Shown: positions 10,501 through 25,000, counted from the stretch's first letter. The stretch: DNA of 64,000 nt from Luzula sylvatica (GCA_946800325.1 OX326958.1:71545264-71609263), one strand, 5' to 3'. Numbers and translations are program-made. Notes: generated by a model from the sequence alone, not told the origin.

Positions 10501-12400
10501 TGAAATTTGGTGAAAAGTTATGTAGTAAAAGATACGATACAAATGATCTAAAAACACGTGATTTGAACTCCTCAAAGCGTTAAAATCTTGTTTTGAATCG
10601 AAAAACAAACTTTCTTAGTGTTTGTGAAATTTGGTGAAAAGTTATGTAGTAAAAGATACGATACAAATGATCTAAAAACACGTGATTTGAACTCCTCAAA
10701 GCGTTAAAATCTTGTTTTGAATCGAAAAACAAACTTTGTTAGTGTTTGTGAAATTTGGTGAAAAGTTATGTAGTAAAAGATACGATACAACTGATCTAAA
10801 AACACATTATTTGAACTCCTCAAAGCGTTAAAATCTTGTTTTGAATCGAAAAACAAACTTTCTTAGTGGTTGCGAAATTTGGTGAAAAGTTACGTAGTAA
10901 AAGATACGATACAAATGATCTAAAAACACGTTATTTGAACTCCTCAAAGAGTTAAAATCTTGTTTTGAATCGAAAAACAAACTTTGTTAGTGTTTGTGAA
11001 ATTTCGTGAAAAGTTATGTAGTAAAAGATACGATACAACTGATCTAAAAACACGTTATTTGAACTCCTCAAAGCGTTAAAATCTTGTTTTGAATCGAAAA
11101 ACAATCTTTCTTAGTGTTTGCGAAATTTGGTGACAAGTTATGTAGTAAAAGATACGATACAAATGATCTAAAAACACGTTATTTGAACTCCTCAAAGCGT
11201 TAAAATCTTGTTTTGAATCGAAAAACAAACTTTCTTAGTGTTTGCGAAATTTGGTAAAAAGTTATGTAGTAAAAGATACGATACAAATGATCTAAAAACA
11301 CATTATTTGAACTCCTCAAAGCGTTAAAATCTTGTTTTGAATCGAAAAACAAACTTTCTTAGTGTTTGCGAAATTTGGTGAAAAGTTATGTAGTAAAAGA
11401 TACGATACAACTGATCTAAAAACACATTATTTGAACTCCTCAAAGCGTTAAAATCTTGTTTTGAATCGAAAAACAAACTTTCTTAGTGGTTGCGAAATTT
11501 GGTGAAAAGTTACGTAGTAAAAGATACGATACAAATGATCTAAAAACACGTTATTTGAACTCCTCAAAGCGTTAAAATCTTGTTTTGAATCGAAAAACAA
11601 ACTTTGTTAGTGTTTGTGAAATTTGGTGAAAAGTTATGTAGTAAAAGATACGATATAACTGATCTAAAAACACGTTATTTGAACTCCTCAAAGCGTTAAA
11701 ATCTTGTTTTGAATCGAAAAACAAACTTTCTTAGTGTTTGCGAAATTTGGTAAAAAGTTATGTAGTAAAAGATACGATACAAATGATCTAAAAACACGTT
11801 ATTTGAACTCCTCAAAGCGTTAAAATCTTGTTTTGAATCGGAAAACAAAGTTTCTCAGTGTTTGCGAAATTTGGTGAAAAGTTATGTAGTAAAAGATACG
11901 ATACAAATGATCTAAAAACACGTTATTTGAACTCCTCAAAGCTTTAAAATCTTGTTTTGAATCGAAAAAAAAACTTTCTTAGTGTTTGTGAAATTTGGTA
12001 AAAAGTTATGTAGTAAAAGATACGATACAAATGATCTGAAAACACGTTATTTGAACACCTCAAAGCGTTAAAATCTTGTTTTGAATCGAAAAACAAACTT
12101 CCTTAGTGTCTGTGAAATTTGGTGAAAAGTTATGTAGTAAAAGATACGATACAAATGATCTAAAAACACGTGATTTGAACTCCTCAAAGCGTTAAAATCT
12201 TGTTTTGAATCGAAAAACAAACTTTGTTAGTGTTTGTGAAATTTGGTGAAAAGTTATGTAGTAAAAGATACGATACAAATGATCTAAAAACACGTTATTT
12301 GAACTCCTCAAAGCGTTAAAATCTTGTTTTGAATCGAAAAACAAACTTTGTTAGTGTTTGTGAAATTTCGTGAATAGTTATGTTGTAAAAGATACGATAC
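7565..12400 (+). repeat. HOR unit A2: 39 monomers (A1 without m19-m20)
   Basis: Copy by copy this repeats 1-5084, including rare markers such as G96C in m18 (2204 and 9768), G37T plus A43C in m2, and C124T in m35. The only structural difference I see is loss of m19-m20 after 9796. I noticed no substitution separating the two units, but I did not align every base. The A1 and A2 pair is split by the B-lineage unit B0. Confidence 0.88.
9673..9920 (+). repeat. m18-m21 deletion junction
   Basis: m18 (9673-9796) is directly followed by m21 (9797-9920, T105G). The join is in register with no hybrid copy visible. Neighbouring copies share long identical stretches, so the exact exchange point cannot be placed. 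Confidence 0.8.
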
Positions 12401-15400
12401 AACTGATCTAAAAACACCTTATTTGAACTCCTCAAAGCGTTAAAATCTTGTTTTGAATCGAAAAACAAACTTTCTTAGTGTTTGCAAAATTTGGTGAAAA
12501 GTTATGTAGTAAAAGATACGATACAAATGATCTAAAAACACGTTATTTGAACTCCTCAAATCGTTACAATCTTGTTTTGAATCAAAAAATAAACTTTCTT
12601 AGTGTTTGTGAAATTTGGTGAAAAGTTATGTAGTAAAAGATACGATACAAATGATCTAAAAACACGTGATTTGAACTCCTCAAAGCGTTAAAATCTTGTT
12701 TTAAATCGAAAAACAAGCTTTGTTAGTGTTTGTGAAATTTGGTGAAAAGTTATGTAGTAAAAGATACGATACAACTGATCTAAAAACATGTTTTTTGAAC
12801 TCCTCAAAGCGTTAAAATCTTGTTTTGAATCGAAAAACAAACTTTCTTGGTGTTTGTGAAATTTGGTGAAAAGTTAAGTAGTAAAAGATACGACACAAAT
12901 GATCTAAAAACACGTTATTTGAACTCCTCAAAGCGTTAAAATCTTGTTTTGAATCGAAAAACAAACTTTCTTAGTGTTTGTGAAATTTGGTGAAAAGTTA
13001 TGTAGTAAAAGATACGATACAAATGATCTAAAAACACGTTATTTGAACTCCTCAAAGCGTTAAAATCTTGTTTTGAATCGGAAAACAAACTTTGTTAGTG
13101 TTTGTGAAATTTGGTGAAAAGTTATGTAGTAAAAGATACGATACAACTGATCTAAAAACACGTTATTTGAACTCCTCAAAGCGTTAAAATATTGTTTTGA
13201 ATCGAAAAACAAACTTTCTTAGTGGTTGCGGAATTTGGTGAAAAGTTACCTAGTAAAAGATACGATACAAATGATCTAAAAACACGTTATTTGAACTCCT
13301 CAAAGCGTTAAAATATTGTTTTGAATCGAAAAACAAACTTTGTTAGTGTTTGTGAAATTTCGTGAAAAGTTATGTAGTAAAAAATACGATACAACTGATC
13401 TAAAAACACGTTATTTGAACTCCTCAAAGCGTTAAAATCTTGTTTTGAATCGAAAAACAAACTTTCTTAGTGTTTGCGAAATTTGGTGACAAGTTATGTA
13501 GTAAAAGATACGATACAAATGATCTAAAAACACGTTATTTGAACTCCTCAAAGCGTTAAAATCTTGTTTTGAATCGGAAAACAAAGTTTCTTAGTGTTTG
13601 CGAAATTTGGTGAAAATTTATGTAGTAAAAGATACGATACAAATGATCTAAAAACACGTTATTTGAACTCCTCAAAGCTTTAAAATCTTGTTTTGAATCG
13701 AAAAAAAAACTTTCTTAGTGTTTGTGAAATTTGGTGAAAAGTTATGTAGTAAAAGATACGATACAAATGATCTAAAAACACGTTATTTGAACACCTCAAA
13801 GCGTTAAAATCTTGTTTTGAATCGAAAAACAAACTTCCTTAGTGTCTGTGAAATTTGGTGAAAAGTTATGTAGTAAAAGATACGATACAAATGATCTAAA
13901 AACGCGTGATTTGAACTCCTCAAAGCGTTAAAATCTTGTTTTGAATCGAAAAACAAACTTTGTTAGTGTTTCTGAAATTTGGTGAAAAGTTATGTAGTAA
14001 AAGATACGATACAACTGATGTAAAAACACGTTATTTGAACTCCTCAAAGCGTTAAAATCCTCTTTTGAATCGAAAAACAAACTTTCTTAGTGGTTGCGAA
14101 ATTTGGTGAAAAGTTACGTAGTAAAAGATACGATACAAATGATCTAAAAACACGTTATTTGAACTCCTCAAAGCGTTAAAATCTTGTTTTGAATCGAAAA
14201 ACAAACTTTGTTAGTGTTTGTGAAATTTCGTGAAAAGTTATGTAGTAAAAGATACGATACAACTGATCTAAAAACACGTTATTTGAACTCCTCAAAGCGT
14301 TAAAATCTTGTTTTGAATCGAAAAACAAACTTTCTTAGTGTTTGCGAAATTTGGTGACAAGTTATGTAGTAAAAGATACGATACAAATGATCTAAAAACA
14401 CGTTATTTGAACTCCTCAAAGCGTTAAAATCTTGTTTTGAATCGAAAAACAAACTTTCTTAGTGTTTGTGAAATTTGGTGAAAAGTTAGGTAGTAAAAGA
14501 TACGATACAAATGATCTAAAAACACGTTATTTGAACTCCTCAAAGCGTTAAAATCTAGTTTTGAATCGAAAAACAAACTTTCTTAGTGTTTGCGAAATTT
14601 GGTGAAAAGTTATGTAGTAAAAGATACGATACAAATGATCTAAAAACACGTTATTTGAACTCCTCAAAGCGTTAAAATCTTGTTTTGAATCGAAAAACAA
14701 ACTTTCTTAGTGTTTGTGAAATTTGGTGAAAAGTTAGGTAGTAAAAGATACGATACAAATGATCTAAAAACACGTTATTTGAACTCCTCAAAGCGTTAAA
14801 ATCTTGTTTTGAATCGAAAAACAAACTTTGTTAGTGTTTGTGAAATTTGGTGAAAAGTGATGTAGTAAAAGATACGATACAACTGGTCTAAAAACACGTT
14901 ATTTGAACTACTCAAAGCGCTAAAATCTTGTTTTGAATCGAAAAACAAACTTTCTTAGTGTTTGTGAAATTTGGTGAAAAGTTATGTAGTAAAAGATATG
15001 ATACAAATGATCTAAAAACGCGTTATTTGAGCTCCTCAAAGCGTTAAAATCTTGTTTTGAATCGAAAAACAAACTTTCTTAGTGTTTGTGAAATTTGGTG
15101 AAAAGTTATGTAGTAAAAGATACGATACAAATGATCTAAAAACACGTGATTTGAACTCCTCAAAGCGTTAAAATCTTGTTTTGAATCGAAAAACAAACTT
15201 TCTTAGTGTTTGTGAAATTTGGTGAAAAGTTATGTAGTAAAAGATACGATACAAATGATCTAAAAACACGTGATTTGAACTCCTCAAAGCGTTAAAATCT
15301 TGTTTTGAATCGAAAAACAAACTTTGTTAGTGTTTGTGAAATTTGGTGAAAAGTTATGTAGTAAAAGATACGATACAACTGATCTAAAAACACATTATTT

Positions 15401-15996
15401 GAACTCCTCAAAGCGTTAAAATCTTGTTTTGAATCGAAAAACAAACTTTCTTAGTGGTTGCGAAATTTAGTGAAAAGTTACGTAGTAAAAGATACGATAC
15501 AAATGATCTAAAAACACGTTATTTGAACTCCTCAAAGAGTTAAAATCTTGTTTTGAATCGAAAAACAAACTTTGTTAGTGTTTGTGAAATTTCGTGAAAA
15601 GTTATGTAGTAGAAGATACGATACAACTGATCTAAAAACACGTTATTTGAACTCCTCAAAGCGTTAAAATCTTGTTTTGAATCGAAAAACAATCTTTCTT
15701 AGTGTTTGCGAAATTTGGTGACAAGTTATGTAGTAAAAGATACGATACAAATGATCTAAAAACACGTTATTTGAACTCCTCAAAGCGTTAAAATCTTGTT
15801 TTGAATCGGAAAACAAAGTTTCTTAGTGTTTGCGAAATTTGGTGAAAAGTTATGTAGTAAAAGATACGATACAAATGATCTAAAAACACGTTATTTGAAC
15901 TCCTCAAAGCTTTAAAATCTTGTTTTGAATCGAAAAAAAAACTTTCTTAGTGTTTGTGAAATTTGGTGAAAAGTTATGTAGTAAAAGATACGATAC

Positions 15997-18228
15997 AAAT
16001 GATCTTAAAACACGTGATTTGAACTCCTCAAAGCGTTAAAATCTTGTTTTGAATCGAAAAACAAACTTTGTTAGTGTTTGTGAAATTTGGTGAAAAGTTA
16101 TGTAGTAAAAGATACGATACAACTGATCTAAAAACATGTTTTTTGAACTCCTCAAAGCGTTAAAATCTTGTTTTGAATCGAAAAACTAACTTTCTTAGTG
16201 TTTGTGAAATTTGGTGAAAATTTAAGTAGTAAAAGATACGACACAAATGATCTAAAAACACGTTATTTGAACTCCTCAAAGCGTTAAAATCTTGTTTTGA
16301 ATCGAAAATCAAACTTTCTTAGTGTTTGTGAAATTTGGTGAAAAGTTATGTAGTAAAAGATACGATACAAATGATCTAAAAACACGTTATTTGAACTCCT
16401 CAAAGCGTTAAAATCTTGTTTTGAATCGGAAAACAAACTTTGTTAGTGTTTGTGAAATTTGGTGAAAAGTTATGTAGTAAAAGATACGATATAACTGATC
16501 TAAAAACATGTTATTTGAACTGCTCAAAGCGTTAAAATCTTGTTTTGAATCGAAAAACAAACTTTCTTAGTGTTTGTGAAATTTGGTGAAAAGTTATGTA
16601 GTAAAAGATACGATACAAATGATCTAAAAACACGTTATTTGAACTCCTCAAAGCGTTAAAATCTTGTTTTGAATCGAAAAACAAACTTTGTTAGTGTTTG
16701 TGAAATTTGGTGAAAAGTTATGTAGTAAAAGATACGATACAACTGATCTAAAAGCACATTATTTGAACTCCTCAAAGCGTTAAAATCTTGTTTTGAATCG
16801 AAAAACAAACTTTCTTAGTGGTTGTGAAATTTGGTGAAAATTTAAGTAGTAAAAGATACGACACAAATGATCTAAAAACACGTTATTTGAACTCCTCAAA
16901 GCGTTAAAATCTTGTTTTGAATCGAAAATCAAACTTTCTTAGTGTTTGTGAAATTTGGTGAAAAGTTATGTAGTAAAAGATACGATACAAATGATCTAAA
17001 ACCACGTTATTTGAACTCCTCAAAGCGTTAAAATCTTGTTTTGAATCGGAAAACAAACTTTGTTAGTGTTTGTGAAATTTGGTGAAAAGTTATGTAGTAA
17101 AAGATACGATATAACTGATCTAAAAACATGTTATTTGAACTGCTCAAAGCGTTAAAATCTTGTTTTGAATCGAAAAACAAACTTTCTTAGTGTTTGTGAA
17201 ATTTGGTGAAAAGTTATGTAGTAAAAGATACGATACAAATGATCTAAAAACACGTTATTTGAACTCCTCAAAGCGTTAAAATCTTGTTTTGAATCGAAAA
17301 ACAAACTTTGTTAGTGTTTGTGAAATTTGGTGAAAAGTTATGTAGTAAAAGATACGATACAACTGGTCTAAAAACACGTTATTTGAACTACTCAAAGCGC
17401 TAAAATCTTGTTTTGAATCGAAAAACAAACTTTCTTAGTGTTTGTGAAATTTGGTGAAAAGTTATGTAGTAAAAGATACGATACAAATGATCTAAAAACG
17501 CGTTATTTGAGCTCCTCAAAGCGTTAAAATCTTGTTTTGAATCGAAAAACAAACTTTGTTAGTGTTTGTGAAATTTGGTGAAAAGTTATGTAGTAAAAGA
17601 TACGATACAACTGATCTAAAAACATGTTTTTTGAACTCCTCAAAGCGTTAAAATCTTGTTTTGAATCGAAAAACTAACTTTCTTAGTGTTTGTGAAATTT
17701 GGTGAAAATTTAAGTAGTAAAAGATACGACACAAATGATCTAAAAACACGTTATTTGAACTCCTCAAAGCGTTAAAATCTTGTTTTGAATCGAAAATCAA
17801 ACTTTCTTAGTGTTTGTGAAATTTGGTGAAAAGTTATGTAGTAAAAGATACGATACAAATGATCTAAAAACACGTTATTTGAACTCCTCAAAGCGTTAAA
17901 ATCTTGTTTTGAATCGGAAAACAAACTTTGTTAGTGTTTGTGAAATTTGGTGAAAAGTTATGTAGTAAAAGATACGATATAACTGATCTAAAAACATGTT
18001 ATTTGAACTGCTCAAAGCGTTAAAATCTTGTTTTGAATCGAAAAACTAACTTTCTTAGTGTTTGTGAAATTTGGTGAAAATTTAAGTAGTAAAAGATACG
18101 ACACAAATGATCTAAAAACACGTTATTTGAACTCCTCAAAGCGTTAAAATCTTGTTTTGAATCGAAAATCAAACTTTCTTAGTGTTTGTGAAATTTGGTG
18201 AAAAGTTATGTAGTAAAAGATACGATAC
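15997..18228 (+). repeat. Second-vocabulary copies: four-copy motif repeated in B1
   Basis: A run of four types recurs: a copy with A3C, C17T, A21T, A67T, G101T, T105A and T122C; one with A65T; one with A61G, C74G and C124T; one with A3C, C17T and C30G. It begins at 16121 and 17609, and in part at 16865 and 17981. The copy at 17981 is a hybrid: its left half is the C30G type and its right half the A67T/T105A type. The copy at 17485 joins an m26 left half to a C74G right half. These hybrids mark unequal exchanges between nearby copies. Confidence 0.75.
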
Positions 18229-19716
18229 AAATGATCTAAAAACACGTTATTTGAACTCCTCAAAGCGTTAAAATCTTGTTTTGAATCGGAAAACAAACTT
18301 TGTTAGTGTTTGTGAAATTTGGTGAAAAGTTATGTAGTAAAAGATACGATATAACTGATCTAAAAACATGTTATTTGAACTGCTCAAAGCGTTAAAATCT
18401 TGTTTTGAATCGAAAAACAAACTTTCTTAGTGTTTGTGAAATTTGGTGAAAAGTTATGTAGTAAAAGATACGATACAAATGATCTAAAAACACGTGATTT
18501 GAACTCCTCAAAGCGTTAAAATCTTGTTTTGAATCGAAAAACAAACTTTGTTAGTGTTTGTGAAATTTGGTGAAAAGTTATGTAGTAAAAGATACGATAC
18601 AACTGATCTAAAAACACGTTATTTGAACTCCTCAAAGCGTTAAAATCTTGTTTTGAATCGAAAAACAAACTTTCTTAGTGGTTGCGGAATTTGGTGAAAA
18701 GTTACCTAGTAAAAGATACGATACAAATGATCTAAAAACACGTTATTTGAACTCCTCAAAGCGTTAAAATATTGTTTTGAATCGAAAAACAAACTTTGTT
18801 AGTGTTTGTGAAATTTCGTGAAAAGTTATGTAGTAAAAAATACGATACAACTGATCTAAAAACACGTTATTTGAACTCCTCAAAGCGTTAAAATCTTGTT
18901 TTGAATCGAAAAACAAACTTTCTTAGTGTTTGCGAAATTTGGTGAAAAGTTATGTAGTAAAAGATACGATATAACTGATCTAAAAACACGTTATTTGAAC
19001 TCCTCAAAGCGTTAAAATCTTGTTTTGAATCGAAAAACAAACTTTCTTAGTGGTTGCGGAATTTGGTGAAAAGTTACCTAGTAAAAGATACGATACAAAT
19101 GATCTAAAAACACGTTATTTGAACTCCTCAAAGCGTTAAAATATTGTTTTGAATCGAAAAACAAACTTTGTTAGTGTTTGTGAAATTTGGTGAAAATTTA
19201 AGTAGTAAAAGATACGACACAAATGATCTAAAAACACGTTATTTGAACTCCTCAAAGCGTTAAAATCTTGTTTTGAATCGAAAAACAAACTTTCTTAGTG
19301 TTTGCGAAATTTCGTGAAAAGTTATGTAGTAAAAAATACGATACAACTGATCTTAAAACACGTGATTTGAACTCCTCAAAGCGTTAAAATCTTGTTTTGA
19401 ATCGAAAAACAAACTTTCTTAGTGGTTGCGGAATTTGGTGAAAAGTTACCTAGTAAAAGATACGATACAAATGATCTAAAAACACGTTATTTGAACTCCT
19501 CAAAGCGTTAAAATATTGTTTTGAATCGAAAAACAAACTTTGTTAGTGTTTGTGAAATTTCGTGAAAAGTTATGTAGTAAAAAATACGATACAACTGATC
19601 TAAAAACACGTTATTTGAACTCCTCAAAGCGTTAAAATCTTGTTTTGAATCGAAAATCAAACTTTCTTAGTGGTTGCGGAATTTGGTGAAAAGTTACCTA
19701 GTAAAAGATACGATAC
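18229..19716 (+). repeat. Nested 12-monomer sub-HOR, first copy in B1
   Basis: The series A61G copy, C30G copy, m10, m11, m12, an m13-like copy ending C124T, m11, m12 starts at 18229. It starts again at 19717, a lag of 1,488 bp (12 copies). The two series then diverge: the first passes through hybrid copies at 19097-19716. The second runs to a copy with T107A (20709-20832). The same nested pair lies in B2 at 27901 and 29389. Confidence 0.75.
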
Positions 19717-20956
19717 AAATGATCTAAAAACACGTTATTTGAACTCCTCAAAGCGTTAAAATCTTGTTTTGAATCGGAAAACAAACTTTGTTAGTGTTTG
19801 TGAAATTTGGTGAAAAGTTATGTAGTAAAAGATACGATATAACTGATCTAAAAACATGTTATTTGAACTGCTCAAAGCGTTAAAATCTTGTTTTGAATCG
19901 AAAAACAAACTTTCTTAGTGTTTGTGAAATTTGGTGAAAAGTTATGTAGTAAAAGATACGATACAAATGATCTAAAAACACGTGATTTGAACTCCTCAAA
20001 GCGTTAAAATCTTGTTTTGAATCGAAAAACAAACTTTGTTAGTGTTTGTGAAATTTGGTGAAAAGTTATGTAGTAAAAGATACGATACAACTGATCTAAA
20101 AACACGTTATTTGAACTCCTCAAAGCGTTAAAATCTTGTTTTGAATCGAAAAACAAACTTTCTTAGTGGTTGCGGAATTTGGTGAAAAGTTACCTAGTAA
20201 AAGATACGATACAAATGATCTAAAAACACGTTATTTGAACTCCTCAAAGCGTTAAAATATTGTTTTGAATCGAAAAACAAACTTTGTTAGTGTTTGTGAA
20301 ATTTCGTGAAAAGTTATGTAGTAAAAAATACGATACAACTGATCTAAAAACACGTTATTTGAACTCCTCAAAGCGTTAAAATCTTGTTTTGAATCGAAAA
20401 ACAAACTTTCTTAGTGTTTGCGAAATTTGGTGAAAAGTTATGTAGTAAAAGATACGATATAACTGATCTAAAAACACGTTATTTGAACTCCTCAAAGCGT
20501 TAAAATCTTGTTTTGAATCGAAAAACAAACTTTCTTAGTGGTTGCGGAATTTGGTGAAAAGTTACCTAGTAAAAGATACGATACAAATGATCTAAAAACA
20601 CGTTATTTGAACTCCTCAAAGCGTTAAAATATTGTTTTGAATCGAAAAACAAACTTTGTTAGTGTTTGTGAAATTTCGTGAAAAGTTATGTAGTAAAAAA
20701 TACGATACAACTGATCTAAAAACACGTTATTTGAACTCCTCAAAGCGTTAAAATCTTGTTTTGAATCGAAAAACAAACTTTCTTAGTGTTTGCGAAATTT
20801 CGTGAAAAGTTATGAAGTAAAAAATACGATACAACTGATCTTAAAACACGTGATTTGAACTCCTCAAAGCGTTAAAATCTTGTTTTGAATCGAAAAACAA
20901 ACTTTGTTAGTGTTTGTGAAATTTGGTGAAAAGTTATGTAGTAAAAGATACGATAC

Positions 20957-21080
20957 AACTGATATAAAAACATGTTTTTTGAACTCCTCAAAGCGTTAAA
21001 ATCTTGTTTTGAATCGAAAAACTAACTTTCTTAGTGTTTGTGAAATTTGGTGAAAATTTAAGTAGTAAAAGATACGACAC
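20957..21080 (+). repeat. Monomer with C8A creating TATAAAA
   Basis: One substitution turns GATCTAAAAA into a run containing TATAAAA at 20963-20969 and removes the GATC. The B2 counterpart has it at 30635-30641. It is a lone substitution inside a satellite copy with no gene downstream, so I do not call a promoter. It is useful as a marker of the B1/B2 duplication. Confidence 0.7.
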
Positions 21081-21700
21081 AAATGATCTAAAAACACGTT
21101 ATTTGAACTCCTCAAAGCGTTAAAATCTTGTTTTGAATCGAAAATCAAACTTTCTTAGTGTTTGTGAAATTTGGTGAAAAGTTATGTAGTAAAAGATACG
21201 ATACAAATGATCTAAAAACACGTTATTTGAACTCCTCAAAGCGTTAAAATCTTGTTTTGAATCGGAAAACAAACTTTCTTAGTGTTTGTGAAATTTGGTG
21301 AAAAGTTATGTAGTAAAAGATACGATATAACTGATCTAAAAACATGTTATTTGAACTGCTCAAAGCGTTAAAATCTTGTTTTGAATCGAAAAACAAACTT
21401 TCTTAGTGTTTGTGAAATTTGGTGAAAAGTTATGTAGTAAAAGATACGATACAAATGATCTAAAAACACGTTATTTGAACTCCTCAAAGCGTTAAAATCT
21501 TGTTTTGAATCGAAAAACAAACTTTGTTAGTGTTTGTGAAATTTGGTGAAAAGTTATGTAGTAAAAGATACGATACAACTGATCTAAAAGCACGTTATTT
21601 GAACTCCTCAAAGCGTTAAAATCTTGTTTTGAATCGAAAAACAAACTTTCTTAGTGGTTGTGAAATTTGGTGAAAATTTAAGTAGTAAAAGATACGACAC

Positions 21701-22072
21701 AAATGATCTGAAAACACGTTATTTGAACACCTCAAAGCGTTAAAATCTTGTTTTGAATCGAAAAACAAACTTCCTTAGTGTCTGTGAAATTTGGTGAAAA
21801 GTTATGTAGTAAAAGATACGATACAAATGATCTAAAAACACGTGATTTGAACTCCTCAAAGCGTTAAAATCTTGTTTTGAATCGAAAAACAAACTTTGTT
21901 AGTGTTTGTGAAATTTGGTGAAAAGTTATGTAGTAAAAGATACGATACAAATGATCTAAAAACACGTTATTTGAACTCCTCAAAGCGTTAAAATCTTGTT
22001 TTGAATCGAAAAACAAACTTTGTTAGTGTTTGTGAAATTTCGTGAATAGTTATGTTGTAAAAGATACGATAC
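21701..22072 (+). repeat. Junction: m39-m41 closing unit B1
   Basis: After a second-vocabulary copy at 21577 (A14G, T81G, T105A) the array switches to m39, m40, m41, then m1 of B2. In B2 the matching copy at 31249 is followed instead by an A65T copy at 31373. This is therefore one boundary of the 9.7-kb duplication: the two units match up to this point and then part. Confidence 0.8.
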
Positions 22073-25000
22073 AACTGATCTAAAAACACCTTATTTGAAC
22101 TCCTCAAAGCGTTAAAATCTTGTTTTGAATCGAAAAACAAACTTTCTTAGTGTTTGCAAAATTTGGTGAAAAGTTATGTAGTAAAAGATACGATACAAAT
22201 GATCTAAAAACACGTTATTTGAACTCCTCAAATCGTTACAATCTTGTTTTGAATCAAAAAATAAACTTTCTTAGTGTTTGTGAAATTTGGTGAAAAGTTA
22301 TGTAGTAAAAGATACGATACAAATGATCTAAAAACACGTGATTTGAACTCCTCAAAGCGTTAAAATCTTGTTTTAAATCGAAAAACAAGCTTTGTTAGTG
22401 TTTGTGAAATTTGGTGAAAAGTTATGTAGTAAAAGATACGATACAACTGATCTAAAAACATGTTTTTTGAACTCCTCAAAGCGTTAAAATCTTGTTTTGA
22501 ATCGAAAAACAAACTTTCTTGGTGTTTGTGAAATTTGGTGAAAAGTTAAGTAGTAAAAGATACGACACAAATGATCTAAAAACACGTTATTTGAACTCCT
22601 CAAAGCGTTAAAATCTTGTTTTGAATCGAAAAACAAACTTTCTTAGTGTTTGTGAAATTTGGTGAAAAGTTATGTAGTAAAAGATACGATACAAATGATC
22701 TAAAAACACGTTATTTGAACTCCTCAAAGCGTTAAAATCTTGTTTTGAATCGGAAAACAAACTTTGTTAGTGTTTGTGAAATTTGGTGAAAAGTTATGTA
22801 GTAAAAGATACGATACAACTGATCTAAAAACACGTTATTTGAACTCCTCAAAGCGTTAAAATATTGTTTTGAATCGAAAAACAAACTTTCTTAGTGGTTG
22901 CGGAATTTGGTGAAAAGTTACCTAGTAAAAGATACGATACAAATGATCTAAAAACACGTTATTTGAACTCCTCAAAGCGTTAAAATATTGTTTTGAATCG
23001 AAAAACAAACTTTGTTAGTGTTTGTGAAATTTCGTGAAAAGTTATGTAGTAAAAAATACGATACAACTGATCTAAAAACACGTTATTTGAACTCCTCAAA
23101 GCGTTAAAATCTTGTTTTGAATCGAAAAACAAACTTTCTTAGTGTTTGCGAAATTTGGTGACAAGTTATGTAGTAAAAGATACGATACAAATGATCTAAA
23201 AACACGTTATTTGAACTCCTCAAAGCGTTAAAATCTTGTTTTGAATCGGAAAACAAAGTTTCTTAGTGTTTGCGAAATTTGGTGAAAATTTATGTAGTAA
23301 AAGATACGATACAAATGATCTAAAAACACGTTATTTGAACTCCTCAAAGCTTTAAAATCTTGTTTTGAATCGAAAAAAAAACTTTCTTAGTGTTTGTGAA
23401 ATTTGGTGAAAAGTTATGTAGTAAAAGATACGATACAAATGATCTAAAAACACGTTATTTGAACACCTCAAAGCGTTAAAATCTTGTTTTGAATCGAAAA
23501 ACAAACTTCCTTAGTGTCTGTGAAATTTGGTGAAAAGTTATGTAGTAAAAGATACGATACAAATGATCTAAAAACGCGTGATTTGAACTCCTCAAAGCGT
23601 TAAAATCTTGTTTTGAATCGAAAAACAAACTTTGTTAGTGTTTCTGAAATTTGGTGAAAAGTTATGTAGTAAAAGATACGATACAACTGATGTAAAAACA
23701 CGTTATTTGAACTCCTCAAAGCGTTAAAATCCTCTTTTGAATCGAAAAACAAACTTTCTTAGTGGTTGCGAAATTTGGTGAAAAGTTACGTAGTAAAAGA
23801 TACGATACAAATGATCTAAAAACACGTTATTTGAACTCCTCAAAGCGTTAAAATCTTGTTTTGAATCGAAAAACAAACTTTGTTAGTGTTTGTGAAATTT
23901 CGTGAAAAGTTATGTAGTAAAAGATACGATACAACTGATCTAAAAACACGTTATTTGAACTCCTCAAAGCGTTAAAATCTTGTTTTGAATCGAAAAACAA
24001 ACTTTCTTAGTGTTTGCGAAATTTGGTGACAAGTTATGTAGTAAAAGATACGATACAAATGATCTAAAAACACGTTATTTGAACTCCTCAAAGCGTTAAA
24101 ATCTTGTTTTGAATCGAAAAACAAACTTTCTTAGTGTTTGTGAAATTTGGTGAAAAGTTAGGTAGTAAAAGATACGATACAAATGATCTAAAAACACGTT
24201 ATTTGAACTCCTCAAAGCGTTAAAATCTAGTTTTGAATCGAAAAACAAACTTTCTTAGTGTTTGCGAAATTTGGTGAAAAGTTATGTAGTAAAAGATACG
24301 ATACAAATGATCTAAAAACACGTTATTTGAACTCCTCAAAGCGTTAAAATCTTGTTTTGAATCGAAAAACAAACTTTCTTAGTGTTTGTGAAATTTGGTG
24401 AAAAGTTAGGTAGTAAAAGATACGATACAAATGATCTAAAAACACGTTATTTGAACTCCTCAAAGCGTTAAAATCTTGTTTTGAATCGAAAAACAAACTT
24501 TGTTAGTGTTTGTGAAATTTGGTGAAAAGTGATGTAGTAAAAGATACGATACAACTGGTCTAAAAACACGTTATTTGAACTACTCAAAGCGCTAAAATCT
24601 TGTTTTGAATCGAAAAACAAACTTTCTTAGTGTTTGTGAAATTTGGTGAAAAGTTATGTAGTAAAAGATATGATACAAATGATCTAAAAACGCGTTATTT
24701 GAGCTCCTCAAAGCGTTAAAATCTTGTTTTGAATCGAAAAACAAACTTTCTTAGTGTTTGTGAAATTTGGTGAAAAGTTATGTAGTAAAAGATACGATAC
24801 AAATGATCTAAAAACACGTGATTTGAACTCCTCAAAGCGTTAAAATCTTGTTTTGAATCGAAAAACAAACTTTCTTAGTGTTTGTGAAATTTGGTGAAAA
24901 GTTATGTAGTAAAAGATACGATACAAATGATCTAAAAACACGTGATTTGAACTCCTCAAAGCGTTAAAATCTTGTTTTGAATCGAAAAACAAACTTTGTT

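Larger units (their letters stand above)
12401..22072 (+). repeat. HOR unit B1: 78 monomers (9,672 bp)
   Basis: It begins m1-m6, m11-m31 (with the shared B deletion of m7-m10), then m14 and m15 again. From 15997 it changes to a second vocabulary: A10T copies, copies with C17T, A21T and A67T, copies with A65T, A61G copies ending C124T, and C30G copies. It ends with m39-m41 (21701-22072) just before the next m1. Markers private to B1 and B2 include T96-region A (15469), an A112G copy (15612) and a CpG-to-TpG change at 14999. The second half contains a nested 12-copy repeat starting at 18229. Confidence 0.87.

Noticed and set aside
20963..20969. TATA box (TATAAAA), also at 30635-30641
   Set aside because: It arises from one substitution in a satellite copy and its duplicate, with no gene downstream.
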